Below, one piece after another: positions 18,118 to 26,588 of a DNA stretch of 52,394 bases; within the stretch, counting starts at the first letter, position 1, and each line of letters starts with the position of its first letter. A program made the position numbers and the translations under genes. Source of the stretch: Bacteroidota bacterium (lineage in GTDB: Bacteria > Bacteroidota > Bacteroidia > Cytophagales > Cyclobacteriaceae); assembly GCA_016866385.1 (NCBI GenBank), contig VGMU01000014.1:1-52394 (forward strand), read 5' to 3'. The notes beneath the pieces were generated by a model. It saw only the letters and a program-made list of their open reading frames with translations, had not been told where the DNA came from and made no database searches.

Positions 18118-19371
18118 TTATTTTTTACCTTCTGAAATTAGGTGTTGGGTAAGTTTTGAAGCCTGGGATTCCAGGTCGATGCCCAATTCCTTCTTAGTCA
18201 CTTGGAGCACTTTTTCACGCTCTTTCATGGGCAATTTATTGAATCCATACCAAGCTCCTAAAATTCCTCCCGCCAAGGAGGCTGTGGTGTCATTGTCCCT
18301 TCCATAATTACTTAGAAAAGTAAGGGTTCCCATAAAGTCAAAATCTGCAAAAAGTAGGGCAGTAAGGCACTGCAAATAAATTTCCCCCGCATGAAAGGGC
18401 ATGTCTTGTTGCCGTCGATCCAACTCGCTGTAAGCATATGTCAATCCAGGATGATTTGGATTCCATTTTGAGGGCAAAGAATCTAATTTTTTTGCCTCCT
18501 GAACTATTCCCAAGGCCTCTTTAAGCAATTTATGGGAGCTTCTACCTACCAATCGGCTTTGAAAATATCCCTGAGGGTCTAATCGTAGGGTGGCCAACAT
18601 ACTTTCTTTATCAGCACCAGGAGCCATGCCGGCTGCTGTAAGACCTGCCGCCAATCCGGTCAGATCACGGGCATAGCCCAAGTCGTAAATAGCTAGCTTG
18701 TAAGCTTCTTGATAGGCTTTTTCTGGATCTCCAGGAAAAAATACTCCTAGCGTTGGAGCATACAATAATCCTGCACAAACCATCTCTCCTCCATAAAATT
18801 TAGATAAAGAATCTGAGTATGCGGTTATGTCGCCTGATACAAAAGGTTCACTCACTTTTGCCCATTCTGAAAGCCAATTGGCCTTCATGAGGGCAATTTC
18901 GTACGGTTCAATGGATGTTCCTTCGGTGCTTTTTAGTTCATTCAAGCTTTCTTCGTACTTCTTGAGCACATGCGCAGCAAACTTCTTGGCATCCAGGCTC
19001 TCCTCTGACTGGGTCAGCAAATACTCTACCCCTAAATTTTTCCATCGGGTATCGTCGGTAGTTCCACCAGCAGGCAGGTTAGGTTTCCAAATCCCCTCGG
19101 GAGAACTCTCACGAACCATGGAATCCAAGCCATCCACAAAACCATATTCCAGTTGAATCGAGGCCCTGGTCCACATTTCAGTAGGGGCGCCCATGGCATC
19201 TCCTATGGCAGCTCCTACCATCATGCCAAGAATTTTATCGTACAAATCCGCTTCAGTAAGACCTGAGTTGGTTTTTTCTGCCTCTGAAAATTCAACCCGA
19301 GGTGATTCATTTTCTTTACTTGCGCAGGAAAGTAAAAATGAGATGAATATGAAGGAAGCAATTTTTTTCAT
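18118..19371 (-). CDS. Lipoprotein ADP-ribosylglycohydrolase family enzyme
   Basis: This 417-residue protein has a lipoprotein signal (FIFISFLLSC, lipobox cysteine at about residue 16), so it is exported and lipid-anchored. The DraG/ARH fold is seen in MVGAAIGDAMGAPTE, the metal-ligand block TTDDTRW, and the C-terminal GRDNDTTASLAGGILGAWYG with its DxD metal ligands. All metal-binding motifs look intact, so it may remove ADP-ribose from proteins or small molecules. An envelope location is unusual for enzymes acting on cytoplasmic ADP-ribosylated targets. Its ATG directly abuts the stop codon of the upstream kinase-like gene, so the two are likely co-translated. Confidence 0.85.
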   Translation of the reverse strand: MKKIASFIFISFLLSCASKENESPRVEFSEAEKTNSGLTEADLYDKILGMMVGAAIGDAMGAPTEMWTRASIQLEYGFVDGLDSMVRESSPEGIWKPNLPAGGTTDDTRWKNLGVEYLLTQSEESLDAKKFAAHVLKKYEESLNELKSTEGTSIEPYEIALMKANWLSEWAKVSEPFVSGDITAYSDSLSKFYGGEMVCAGLLYAPTLGVFFPGDPEKAYQEAYKLAIYDLGYARDLTGLAAGLTAAGMAPGADKESMLATLRLDPQGYFQSRLVGRSSHKLLKEALGIVQEAKKLDSLPSKWNPNHPGLTYAYSELDRRQQDMPFHAGEIYLQCLTALLFADFDFMGTLTFLSNYGRDNDTTASLAGGILGAWYGFNKLPMKEREKVLQVTKKELGIDLESQASKLTQHLISEGKK

Positions 19372-20334
19372 TTAAGAAAGGACTAAGGTTTTTGCTTGAG
19401 ACAAAAGACGCGACTTTTCTTCCAAACTCAAAGCGAGGGGCAATTGTGCCAGACCTAGTATACGCCTAAGGATTTCAACGCCTCGATAGCCTTGCACTAG
19501 CTTCGGGTCTACGGGCAAGGTATACCTTTCCAAGACTAGAGAGGCGTACCCTGGAGGTTGCTTGGCCAAATCCAAATGAGCGAGGAATACTCCTAAGTCG
19601 AAAGCCGCATCACCCATTCCCCCAAATTCCGGATCAATAACTTTTAGATTTGAGCCTATCTTAAGCCAACTTCCAGGATAAAAATCCCCATGGATTAAGG
19701 TATCTTCTTCCTCTAAATACCTTTTTCCTAAATAAGCTACCTGCTCGGTTAGCCGCTCGTCGGAGGTATAGGACTTACTTAAGGCCTGTAGACCGACTTG
19801 TATGCCGTCCAAGTTAAAGCCATTGTCAGCTAAAAAAGGAAGATGAAAAATATGTTGGTGATTGAGTGCTCTCATGGCCTTACTCGCAGGAATTTTAACC
19901 GAATCCATGGCGTGGATACCAACAAGATAATCGACCAAAATAGAAAGCTGCTCTGGAGAAATTAGTTTGTTCCCAGCGTAGATGTCTAGAAAATCACTTC
20001 CACTTCCCAAATCTTCCAAAAGCATGAGGTAATTTTCAGCATTGTAGTGTAATACTTTGGGAGAAAAGGACGCTACTGATTTTTGATCAGAAATAGCCTC
20101 TAAGATGGATTTTTCAGCTTCCAATCGTTCGATTGGGGCTGGGATCTGTGGGTATTTTCTGACGTAGGCTTTGGATTGCTTGAGGATGACACTCCTTCTA
20201 GTTGTCTTGATCCTCAATACCAAATTCATATTGCCTTCTCCGGCTACCGTACGTTCTAGTACTTGTTCCCCATTTTCCCATAGAGGGAGCCTTTGTATGT
20301 CATAAAGGGAGGTATTTGCGGTGATGTCAAGCAT
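19372..20334 (-). CDS. APH-fold phosphotransferase, methylthioribose-kinase-like
   Basis: I place the start at ATG 20334 (MLDITANTSLYDIQ), giving 320 residues; a TTG six codons upstream is less likely. The aminoglycoside phosphotransferase fold is clear: nucleotide-binding AGEGNMNLVLRI and VILKQSKAYVRKY, the catalytic loop LIHGDFYPGSWL, and the metal-binding IDPEFGGMGDAAFDLG. The spacing and the NLVL...KQ...YVR and HGD..GS..DPEF combination resemble methylthioribose kinase, but the protein is about 80 residues shorter than that family and no methionine-salvage gene is nearby. The substrate is therefore open. It abuts the ADP-ribosylglycohydrolase start. Confidence 0.75.
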   Translation of the reverse strand: MLDITANTSLYDIQRLPLWENGEQVLERTVAGEGNMNLVLRIKTTRRSVILKQSKAYVRKYPQIPAPIERLEAEKSILEAISDQKSVASFSPKVLHYNAENYLMLLEDLGSGSDFLDIYAGNKLISPEQLSILVDYLVGIHAMDSVKIPASKAMRALNHQHIFHLPFLADNGFNLDGIQVGLQALSKSYTSDERLTEQVAYLGKRYLEEEDTLIHGDFYPGSWLKIGSNLKVIDPEFGGMGDAAFDLGVFLAHLDLAKQPPGYASLVLERYTLPVDPKLVQGYRGVEILRRILGLAQLPLALSLEEKSRLLSQAKTLVLS

Positions 20335-20395
20335 AAGTACTTTCTCTTTCAAAGGTAAGTTGAACCAAGCAATGATGTGAAAAATTGAGTTAATT

Positions 20396-20403
20396 TATCT
20401 TTG
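20396..20403 (+). promoter_or_regulatory. Candidate -7 element for the acyl-CoA ligase gene
   Basis: TATCTTTG is a perfect match to TAnnTTTG, 88 bp upstream of the ligase ATG. No convincing TTTG sits 19-21 bases further up, so this is a partial promoter call. Confidence 0.4.
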
Positions 20404-20491
20404 CCATGAAAAGATAAGAAGTGATTTTTTTTGGAGTTGCAGGACTTTTTTAGGTAATTACTATCTCAGAAACACCCAAAATAAAATAAAG

Positions 20492-22180
20492 ATGAAAGAT
20501 TTTCCTTGGTACAAGCATTACCCCGCTTCCTTAGAAAAAGAAGTGGATTGCAAAGCCTATGGTAGCGTAGTAGAGCTATTTGAAGAAAGCGTGAAAAAAT
20601 TTGGGTCTTCAACTGCATTTGAATGCATGGGGAAGACGCTAAGTTTTACTGAATTGGATAGGCTGAGCGCCCAATTTGCTAATTACCTCTTAAAGGAATT
20701 GAAACTTCCCAAAGGAACCAGGGTAGCCATCCAAATGCCCAATATCCTCCAATACCCTGTAGTCATGTTTGGCGTCTTGCGCGCAGGCATGGTGGTGGTC
20801 AATACCAACCCTCTCTACACCCCTGCAGAAATGAGACATCAATTCAATGATTCTGGTGCAGATGTAGTGGTGATCGTTGCCAATTTTGCCTCCAACCTAG
20901 AGAAGATTCGAAGTGAAATTTCTGCCAAACACCTGGTCGTTACCGAGTTGGGGGATCTTTTGGGAGGCCTAAAAGGAGGAATAGTAAATTTTGTAGTGAA
21001 GTACGTTAAAAAAATGGTACCGGCTTTTTCCTTGCCTGGATCTACTTCCTTCAAAAATGCGATGAAGCTAGGAGCCAAGCATTCTTTCCAACCGGTACAT
21101 TGTACCTTGGATGATGCTGCCTTTTTGCAATACACCGGAGGAACTACCGGGGTATCCAAAGGAGCGGAACTTACCCATGGCAATATTGTGGCCAACATGC
21201 AGCAGATTTCGGCATGGATGAAATCCAAACTGAGGGAAAAAGAGGAAATCGTCATTACCGCTCTTCCGCTCTACCATATTTTTGCACTTACGGTAAATTG
21301 CTTGGCCATGTTAAAAATTGGTGCCCACAACGTACTCATTACCAACCCTAGGGACATGAAGGCGTTTATTGGAGAATTAGCAAAAAAGCGATTTACAGTG
21401 ATGACTGGGGTCAATACCCTATTCAATGGACTATTAAACCAAGAGTCTTTTAGAGCACTTGATTTTTCTTCATTAAAAATTGCGGTAGGCGGAGGCATGG
21501 CTGTGCAGAAGGTGACCGCAGAAAAGTGGAAGGAGGTAACGGGAGTGGCCTTGGCCGAAGGATATGGATTGACAGAAACTTCGCCTGTGGCGGTATGTAA
21601 TCCTATCGATGGTACGGAGCGAATAGGTACCATAGGCATGCCAGTGCCCAATACTGAAATTAGAATTGCCGACGATGCAGGCAATCCAGTGCCTAAAGGA
21701 GAAAGAGGAGAAATTTTAATCAAGGGTCCCCAAGTCATGAGAGGTTATTGGAATAGGCCTGAGGAAACAGCCTTAGTAATGCACGGAGATTGGTTCAAAT
21801 CAGGAGACATCGGAGTTATGGATGAAGATGGCTTTACCAAAATTGTGGATAGGAAAAAGGAGATGATCCTAGTTTCTGGATTTAATGTCTACCCCAACGA
21901 GGTAGAAGATGCCGTGGCTTCCTGCCCGGGAGTTCTAGAAGTAGGGGTGATCAGCATGCCTGACCCTAAGTCTACGGAAAAGGTGGTCGCCTACGTTGTA
22001 AAAAAAGACCCCTCGCTTACCGAAGAACAAGTTATTGAACATTCTAAAGAATTTTTAACCAATTACAAGGTGCCCAAGGAGGTTTACTTTACTTCCGAAC
22101 TTCCAAAAACCAATGTGGGTAAAATTTTAAGAAGAAAGATAAAAGAAGCACATTTGGAAAAGTTGGGAATCCAAGCATAG
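20492..22180 (+). CDS. Long-chain fatty acid-CoA ligase (FadD-like)
   Basis: This 562-residue adenylating enzyme activates a fatty acid with ATP and joins it to CoA. It carries the P-loop-like AMP-binding motif YTGGTTGVSKGAELTHGN, the LPLYHIFALT block typical of FadD, the A5 motif GYGLTETSPVAVCNP, GDWFKSGDIG and the hinge region DRKKEMILVSGFNVYPNEVE, and it ends with the catalytic lysine segment PKTNVGKILRRKI. Length and motifs fit bacterial FadD. It is a single gene with its own terminator. The chain-length preference is unknown. Confidence 0.9.
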   Translation: MKDFPWYKHYPASLEKEVDCKAYGSVVELFEESVKKFGSSTAFECMGKTLSFTELDRLSAQFANYLLKELKLPKGTRVAIQMPNILQYPVVMFGVLRAGMVVVNTNPLYTPAEMRHQFNDSGADVVVIVANFASNLEKIRSEISAKHLVVTELGDLLGGLKGGIVNFVVKYVKKMVPAFSLPGSTSFKNAMKLGAKHSFQPVHCTLDDAAFLQYTGGTTGVSKGAELTHGNIVANMQQISAWMKSKLREKEEIVITALPLYHIFALTVNCLAMLKIGAHNVLITNPRDMKAFIGELAKKRFTVMTGVNTLFNGLLNQESFRALDFSSLKIAVGGGMAVQKVTAEKWKEVTGVALAEGYGLTETSPVAVCNPIDGTERIGTIGMPVPNTEIRIADDAGNPVPKGERGEILIKGPQVMRGYWNRPEETALVMHGDWFKSGDIGVMDEDGFTKIVDRKKEMILVSGFNVYPNEVEDAVASCPGVLEVGVISMPDPKSTEKVVAYVVKKDPSLTEEQVIEHSKEFLTNYKVPKEVYFTSELPKTNVGKILRRKIKEAHLEKLGIQA

Positions 22181-22210
22181 AGTAAATCAAATGAACTTGA
22201 ATACTAAAAA

Positions 22211-22237
22211 AAGAACCGTGTCTTCACGGTTTTTTTG
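22211..22237 (+). terminator. Intrinsic terminator after the acyl-CoA ligase gene
   Basis: The stem AACCGTG (22214-22220) pairs with CACGGTT (22225-22231) around a TCTT loop, extends through flanking A and T runs, and is followed by a seven-to-eight T tract. Confidence 0.88.
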
Positions 22238-22299
22238 TTTTTTTGCATCCTCGTTTCCGTTTTGTAGGAGCAGGGAAGAAGTAACCCTATTTTATTTTT

Positions 22300-23679
22300 A
22301 TGACCTGGCAATTAATTAAGGAAGCCTTATCTGGAAAAGAGCAAGATTTTACCAAGCTTTCCTTGCGCTCTGGAATTATCCTCTTGGCTATCCCCATGAT
22401 CCTAGAAATGATGATGGAGTCTGCATTTGCCATTGTAGATTTATTTTTTGTTGCCAAACTTGGTCCCTATGCCGTGGCGACTGTGGGATTGACCGAGTCG
22501 GTCATAGTACTTACTTATGCCATTGGTTTTGGCATAAGTATGGCAGCGACGGCCTTAATCTCTCGCAGATTTGGAGAAAAAAATTACTTAGAAGCCGGAA
22601 CGGCCACTTTTCAGTTGTTGGTGGTGGGTGGATTCATTTCTGTTTTTTTAGGACTTGGGGGATGGTATTTTGCCGGAGATTTATTGGCTTTGATGGGGGC
22701 AGAACAGGAGGTGTTAACCTTAGGTACCAATTATGCAAAAATTGTTTTTGCCGGAAACTCTGCCATCATGCTTCTTTTCTTGTGTAATGGAGCTTTTAGA
22801 GGAGCTGGTCAAGCCATGCATGCCATGCGAGCTTTGGCCCTTGCCAATGGCTTAAACATTGTTCTTGACCCGATATTCATTTTCGGTATAGGGCCATGGG
22901 AAGGATTTGGGCTAGAAGGGGCGGCCATAGCAACCACCTTTGGTAGGAGTATGGGGGTACTCTATCAAGTATACCATTTGGTCAATGGTAAGCACCGACT
23001 TCGCATTTTAGCAGAAAACATTAAGATCTCCTGGGTGACCATTAAAAAAATTATGGAATTGTCCTTGGGAGGAATGGGTCAGTTTTTAATTGACTCCCTT
23101 TCTTGGGTGGCCCTGACTCGAATGAATGCAGAATTTGGATCCATTGCCTTGGCAGGCTATACCATTGCCTTCAGAATTTTGATTTTCACCATTTTACCTG
23201 CTTGGGGTCTTTCTGGTGCAGCAGCTACCTTAGTGGGTCAAAATCTTGGTGCTCAAAAGCCTCGGAGAGCAGAGCTGGCCGTATGGTTGACCGTCAAATA
23301 CAATATGATTTTTATGGCTTCCGTAACTGGTATTTACCTGCTTTTCAATGAGGAATTGGCTGGATTATTTACCGATGAACAAGCGGTGCGAGAAGTGGCA
23401 GCACAAGGCCTTTGGATAATTGTCTTGGGGTACGTATTCTTCGCAATAGGGATGGTACTTACCCAAGCTTTCAATGGCGCTGGAGATACCAAAACTCCTG
23501 CTTGGATCAATACGGCTGTTCTTTTAGGATTGGAGGTTCCTATGGCTTACCTCTTGGCTTTTCCTTTGGGGTTAAATTATGTAGGGATATTTGTTGCCAT
23601 AGCCTTATGCCATTCCTTGCATGCCTTGGTATCCTTGTATTTCTTTAGAAAGGGAAAATGGAAGTTGAATCAGGTTTAG
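22300..23679 (+). CDS. MATE family efflux transporter
   Basis: This 459-residue inner-membrane protein has about 12 hydrophobic helices in two six-helix halves, the normal MATE layout. Recognisable family stretches are IPMILEMMMESAFAIVDLFFVAKLGPYAVATVGLTESV, ATALISRRFGEKNY, FLCNGAFRGAGQAMHAMRALALANGLNIVLDPIFIFG, and in the second half GAAATLVGQNLGAQKPRRAE and TQAFNGAGDTKTPAWIN. It would export drugs or metabolites using a Na+ or H+ gradient. It is a single gene between a terminator and a convergent PLP-enzyme gene. The substrate is unknown. Confidence 0.93.
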   Translation: MTWQLIKEALSGKEQDFTKLSLRSGIILLAIPMILEMMMESAFAIVDLFFVAKLGPYAVATVGLTESVIVLTYAIGFGISMAATALISRRFGEKNYLEAGTATFQLLVVGGFISVFLGLGGWYFAGDLLALMGAEQEVLTLGTNYAKIVFAGNSAIMLLFLCNGAFRGAGQAMHAMRALALANGLNIVLDPIFIFGIGPWEGFGLEGAAIATTFGRSMGVLYQVYHLVNGKHRLRILAENIKISWVTIKKIMELSLGGMGQFLIDSLSWVALTRMNAEFGSIALAGYTIAFRILIFTILPAWGLSGAAATLVGQNLGAQKPRRAELAVWLTVKYNMIFMASVTGIYLLFNEELAGLFTDEQAVREVAAQGLWIIVLGYVFFAIGMVLTQAFNGAGDTKTPAWINTAVLLGLEVPMAYLLAFPLGLNYVGIFVAIALCHSLHALVSLYFFRKGKWKLNQV

Positions 23680-23725
23680 TCCCAAGGGTCTAGGAAAATA
23701 GCATATACGTCTTCCATATTTTTAC

Positions 23726-24832
23726 CTAAAGCCTAGCTCCCTCTGCATGGTCAATAATTTTTCCATCCAAGCCCAGATAGAAACCCATGCAATCTGCTGT
23801 CATGCAAGAGTGCACTGGCAATATTCCCAATAAATCACCTACCTGTATGGATGCCAAGAGCTCCTCTGAAGCCTGAATAATGCCGTGTTCTTGGGAGATA
23901 CTTTTTACATAAGAATAGTGCTTAGGAATGGTCCATCCTTGATCGTGGAGCAGAACTACTTCTCCAAAATTTTTATTCCCATCTGCCTGGACAAGGACAT
24001 CTTTGGCCAAATGTACACCACCTCCATGGATAAGAATTTCTTTTCTAGAAAGCTGAATGTCTACCACCGGCACAGCCAAGCAGAGCGCAATATCCTCCTT
24101 GTTGCAGCTCCCTAAACCGACTTGCATCAAATCAAAGAAAACAAAATTGCCAGGACCCAATTCGTCCACTTCTCCAAAATCTTCAGCCACTGCACATCCT
24201 GGTGTATCTCCAAGGCGTGTCAGCAGCTTAGGGTACTGGACGATATACCTATCCTTTAAGCTTTTTAAGGCATCTCTACTTTCTTGGTGAATTTTTAAAT
24301 TGTCTTTACCATAATAGGTATGACCAGGATGGAGATAAAATCCTCTGAATTCAAGGTTGGAACACCCAGATGCTATCGATAAAATAGAATCTATGGTGGC
24401 GGAGTCGGAGAACTGTACGCCCGTACGTCCATAGCCTGCATCGATCTCAATAAAAAAATCAATGGGGGCTTTAAGTTCTCTTGCCAAAAGAGCGGCAGTA
24501 GCTGGATTGACTACTTGTACCGACATACGTTGACGTAGTGCCAGTTGGTTTAGTCTTGGGAGTTCCCGTACGTTAAATGGAAAGGCAATGTGTATCCTTT
24601 CCCATCCTTCCTGGCTCAGGTATTCCGCCATTTTTATGGAAGAACAGGTGATTTCTGTAATTCCGTACTCCCTTGCCCATCGTCCTACTTCCTTGGATTG
24701 GGATGTCTTCCAATGGGGAACAAGTTTTTTTCCATGATTTTTGGCTTTGATGGCCATTCTTTGGAGGTTATTTCGGGTAATCCCTTCACTAAGTACCAGC
24801 GTAGGTGAGGTTATTTGGGCCAAGTAAGACAT
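23726..24832 (-). CDS. D-threonine aldolase/D-serine dehydratase-like PLP enzyme
   Basis: I start this at ATG 24832 (MSYLAQITSPTLVLSEG), giving 368 residues, because the in-frame extension to 24934 is not family-like and covers promoter-like repeats. The protein has the alanine-racemase-type PLP barrel: the lysine in LVPHWKTSQS (about K42), the IEIDAGYGRTGV strand, YLHPGHTYYG, and the C-terminal metal site PVHSCMTADC that characterises the D-threonine aldolase/eukaryotic-type D-serine dehydratase family. It probably degrades a D-hydroxyamino acid in the cytoplasm. The exact substrate cannot be read from sequence. Confidence 0.85.
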   Translation of the reverse strand: MSYLAQITSPTLVLSEGITRNNLQRMAIKAKNHGKKLVPHWKTSQSKEVGRWAREYGITEITCSSIKMAEYLSQEGWERIHIAFPFNVRELPRLNQLALRQRMSVQVVNPATAALLARELKAPIDFFIEIDAGYGRTGVQFSDSATIDSILSIASGCSNLEFRGFYLHPGHTYYGKDNLKIHQESRDALKSLKDRYIVQYPKLLTRLGDTPGCAVAEDFGEVDELGPGNFVFFDLMQVGLGSCNKEDIALCLAVPVVDIQLSRKEILIHGGGVHLAKDVLVQADGNKNFGEVVLLHDQGWTIPKHYSYVKSISQEHGIIQASEELLASIQVGDLLGILPVHSCMTADCMGFYLGLDGKIIDHAEGARL

Positions 24833-24904
24833 GGGTAAGGTTTGAAGTGTGGAGATGAGTACGCGTATGCAAGGATACAGAATTCCTTTAAGTTTTTTTA
24901 GAGG

Positions 24905-24936
24905 TTTATCACATATCAAAAGTGAATTTATCACTT
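24905..24936. promoter_or_regulatory. Direct and inverted repeats between the PLP-enzyme gene and mlaE
   Basis: TTTATCAC occurs at 24905-24912 and again at 24927-24934, 22 bases apart, about two helical turns. AAGTGA (24920-24925) and TCACTT (24931-24936) form an inverted pair overlapping the second copy. The position in a divergent intergenic region makes a protein-binding site plausible. No regulator is known. Confidence 0.3.
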
Positions 24937-25061
24937 CTATAAGCCCTTGATTTCAATACCCTGTTTAAATCCATTTGCCCATCCTGATTTTAATCATGGT
25001 TTAATCCAGAAAGATTATCAAGACTAGGGGTTTATCTGCAAAAAGTGAATTTGGATCGTTT

Positions 25062-25835
25062 ATGGATTCGATTAAGAATTTAGAAAGTGATTTTTTAAAA
25101 GAAGTAGGGCAAATTACACGCTTTATCGCTCGTTTTTTTTTGGTGGTGATCAAACCTAAGCAAGAGTGGGAAGAATGGATCAATCAATGCTATTGGATAG
25201 GATACAAAAGTTTGACTCTTGTAAGTGTCACTGCCTTTATTATGGGATTGGTGTTGACCATTCAGTCAAGGCCAACTTTAGTAGAATTTGGAGCGGCTTC
25301 CTTACTTCCAGCGATGGTTTCGGTTTCTTTAGTTAGGGAAATCACCCCGGTGATTACTTCCTTGATTTGTGCGGGAAAGATTGCCTCTGGCATAGGAGCA
25401 GAATTAGGTTCTATGCGAGTGACTGAGCAAATAGATGCCATGGAAGTGTCTGGAACCAATCCCTTCAAGTACTTGATTGTGACCAGGGTGCTTGCTTCTA
25501 CGGTCATGGTACCTATTTTGTCTTTGCTAGCTATAGCGATTTCCTTGTACGGCGGGTTTTTAGGAACCAACATCAGGGGTGAGGTAAGTTGGACTCTTTA
25601 CTGGTTTCAAGCCTATGATGCACTAAGTTTTGGAGATTTTATTCCTTCCTTAGTCAAGACGATATTTTTTGGATTTGCTATTGGTACGGTAGGTTGCTAC
25701 AAAGGATACACTTCTCAGAAAGGCACAGAAGGGGTAGGAAAGTCTGCTACTACAGCGGTAGTGGTAGCTTCCTTGCTGGTGTTTGTACTGGATTTGATTG
25801 CTGTTCAAATCACCGATATCCTAGGACTTACTTAA
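25062..25835 (+). CDS. mlaE: MlaE/YrbE-family ABC lipid transporter permease
   Basis: This 257-residue inner-membrane permease has the MlaE fold: VSVTAFIMGLVLTIQSRPTLVEFGA, the conserved SLVREITPVITSLICAGKIASGIGAELGSMRVTEQIDAMEVSGTNP block near the middle, and FFGFAIGTVGCYKGY. About five hydrophobic segments are present. It heads a three-gene operon with an ATPase (6-bp gap) and an MCE-domain protein. In the Mla family these parts move phospholipids between membranes. The periplasmic carrier MlaC and the STAS protein MlaB are not encoded here. Confidence 0.92.
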   Translation: MDSIKNLESDFLKEVGQITRFIARFFLVVIKPKQEWEEWINQCYWIGYKSLTLVSVTAFIMGLVLTIQSRPTLVEFGAASLLPAMVSVSLVREITPVITSLICAGKIASGIGAELGSMRVTEQIDAMEVSGTNPFKYLIVTRVLASTVMVPILSLLAIAISLYGGFLGTNIRGEVSWTLYWFQAYDALSFGDFIPSLVKTIFFGFAIGTVGCYKGYTSQKGTEGVGKSATTAVVVASLLVFVLDLIAVQITDILGLT

Positions 25836-25841
25836 CATTAC

Positions 25842-26588
25842 ATGACAGGTGACCCTTTACTTGAGGTTCAAGGACTTTCTCTAGCCTTTGGGAAAAATAA
25901 AGTCTTACAAAATTTTTCTTTGACTTTGATGGAAGGGGAAAATTTAGGAATTCTAGGAAAATCAGGTTCTGGCAAATCCGTATTGATCAAATGCATCATC
26001 CGGTTGTTGAACCCAGACCTTGGAATAATACGCGTTTTTGGAAAGGATATCTCCCAATTGAATCAAGAGCAAATGGACGAACTTAGAAAGGATGTTGGTT
26101 TTCTCTTTCAAAGCAATGCCTTGTACGATTCCATGACCGTCAAGCAAAATCTAGAATTTCCATTGCGAAGACATTGGAGTGAAGAAGACCGTTTGGCTCA
26201 TGCTGAAACAGCGGTGCAAGAAGCTCTAGATGATGTGGGTTTATCTCATACCCAGCACATGATGCCTTCAGAATTGTCTGGGGGGATGAAAAAAAGAATT
26301 GCCTTGGCCCGAATGCTTATTCTAAAACCCAAGGTGATTTTATACGACGAACCTACTACGGGATTGGATCCGGTGACAGGGAGAGAAATAAGTGAATTGA
26401 TTCTAAAAATTCAAAATAAATACAATACTGCCTCTATCCTGATTTCTCATGACTTGAGCTGCATTCGCCTTACTTCCAATCGAGTCATCATGCTTATTGA
26501 GGGTAAAAATTATGCCGACGATACTTTTGATCAACTTAGGCATCATGCTGATCCTAAGGTTAAAATTTTTTTTAGGGATTATGAATAA
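25842..26588 (+). CDS. mlaF: MlaF-like ABC transporter ATPase
   Basis: This 248-residue cytoplasmic ATPase has all motifs intact: Walker A GKSGSGKSVL, Q-loop FLFQSNALYDSMTVKQNLEFPL, signature LSGGMKKRIALARM, Walker B VILYDEPTTGLDP, and the H-loop ILISHD. The LSGGM signature and the SNALYDSMTV stretch are typical of MlaF. It energises the permease encoded just upstream. Its stop overlaps the first codons of the MCE gene (ATGAATAA), so the subunits are translationally coupled. Confidence 0.94.
   Translation: MTGDPLLEVQGLSLAFGKNKVLQNFSLTLMEGENLGILGKSGSGKSVLIKCIIRLLNPDLGIIRVFGKDISQLNQEQMDELRKDVGFLFQSNALYDSMTVKQNLEFPLRRHWSEEDRLAHAETAVQEALDDVGLSHTQHMMPSELSGGMKKRIALARMLILKPKVILYDEPTTGLDPVTGREISELILKIQNKYNTASILISHDLSCIRLTSNRVIMLIEGKNYADDTFDQLRHHADPKVKIFFRDYE

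Noticed and set aside
19372-20352. Calling the phosphotransferase gene mtnK (methylthioribose kinase)
   Set aside because: Motifs resemble that family, but the protein is short and no methionine-salvage gene lies nearby, so only a likeness is stated.
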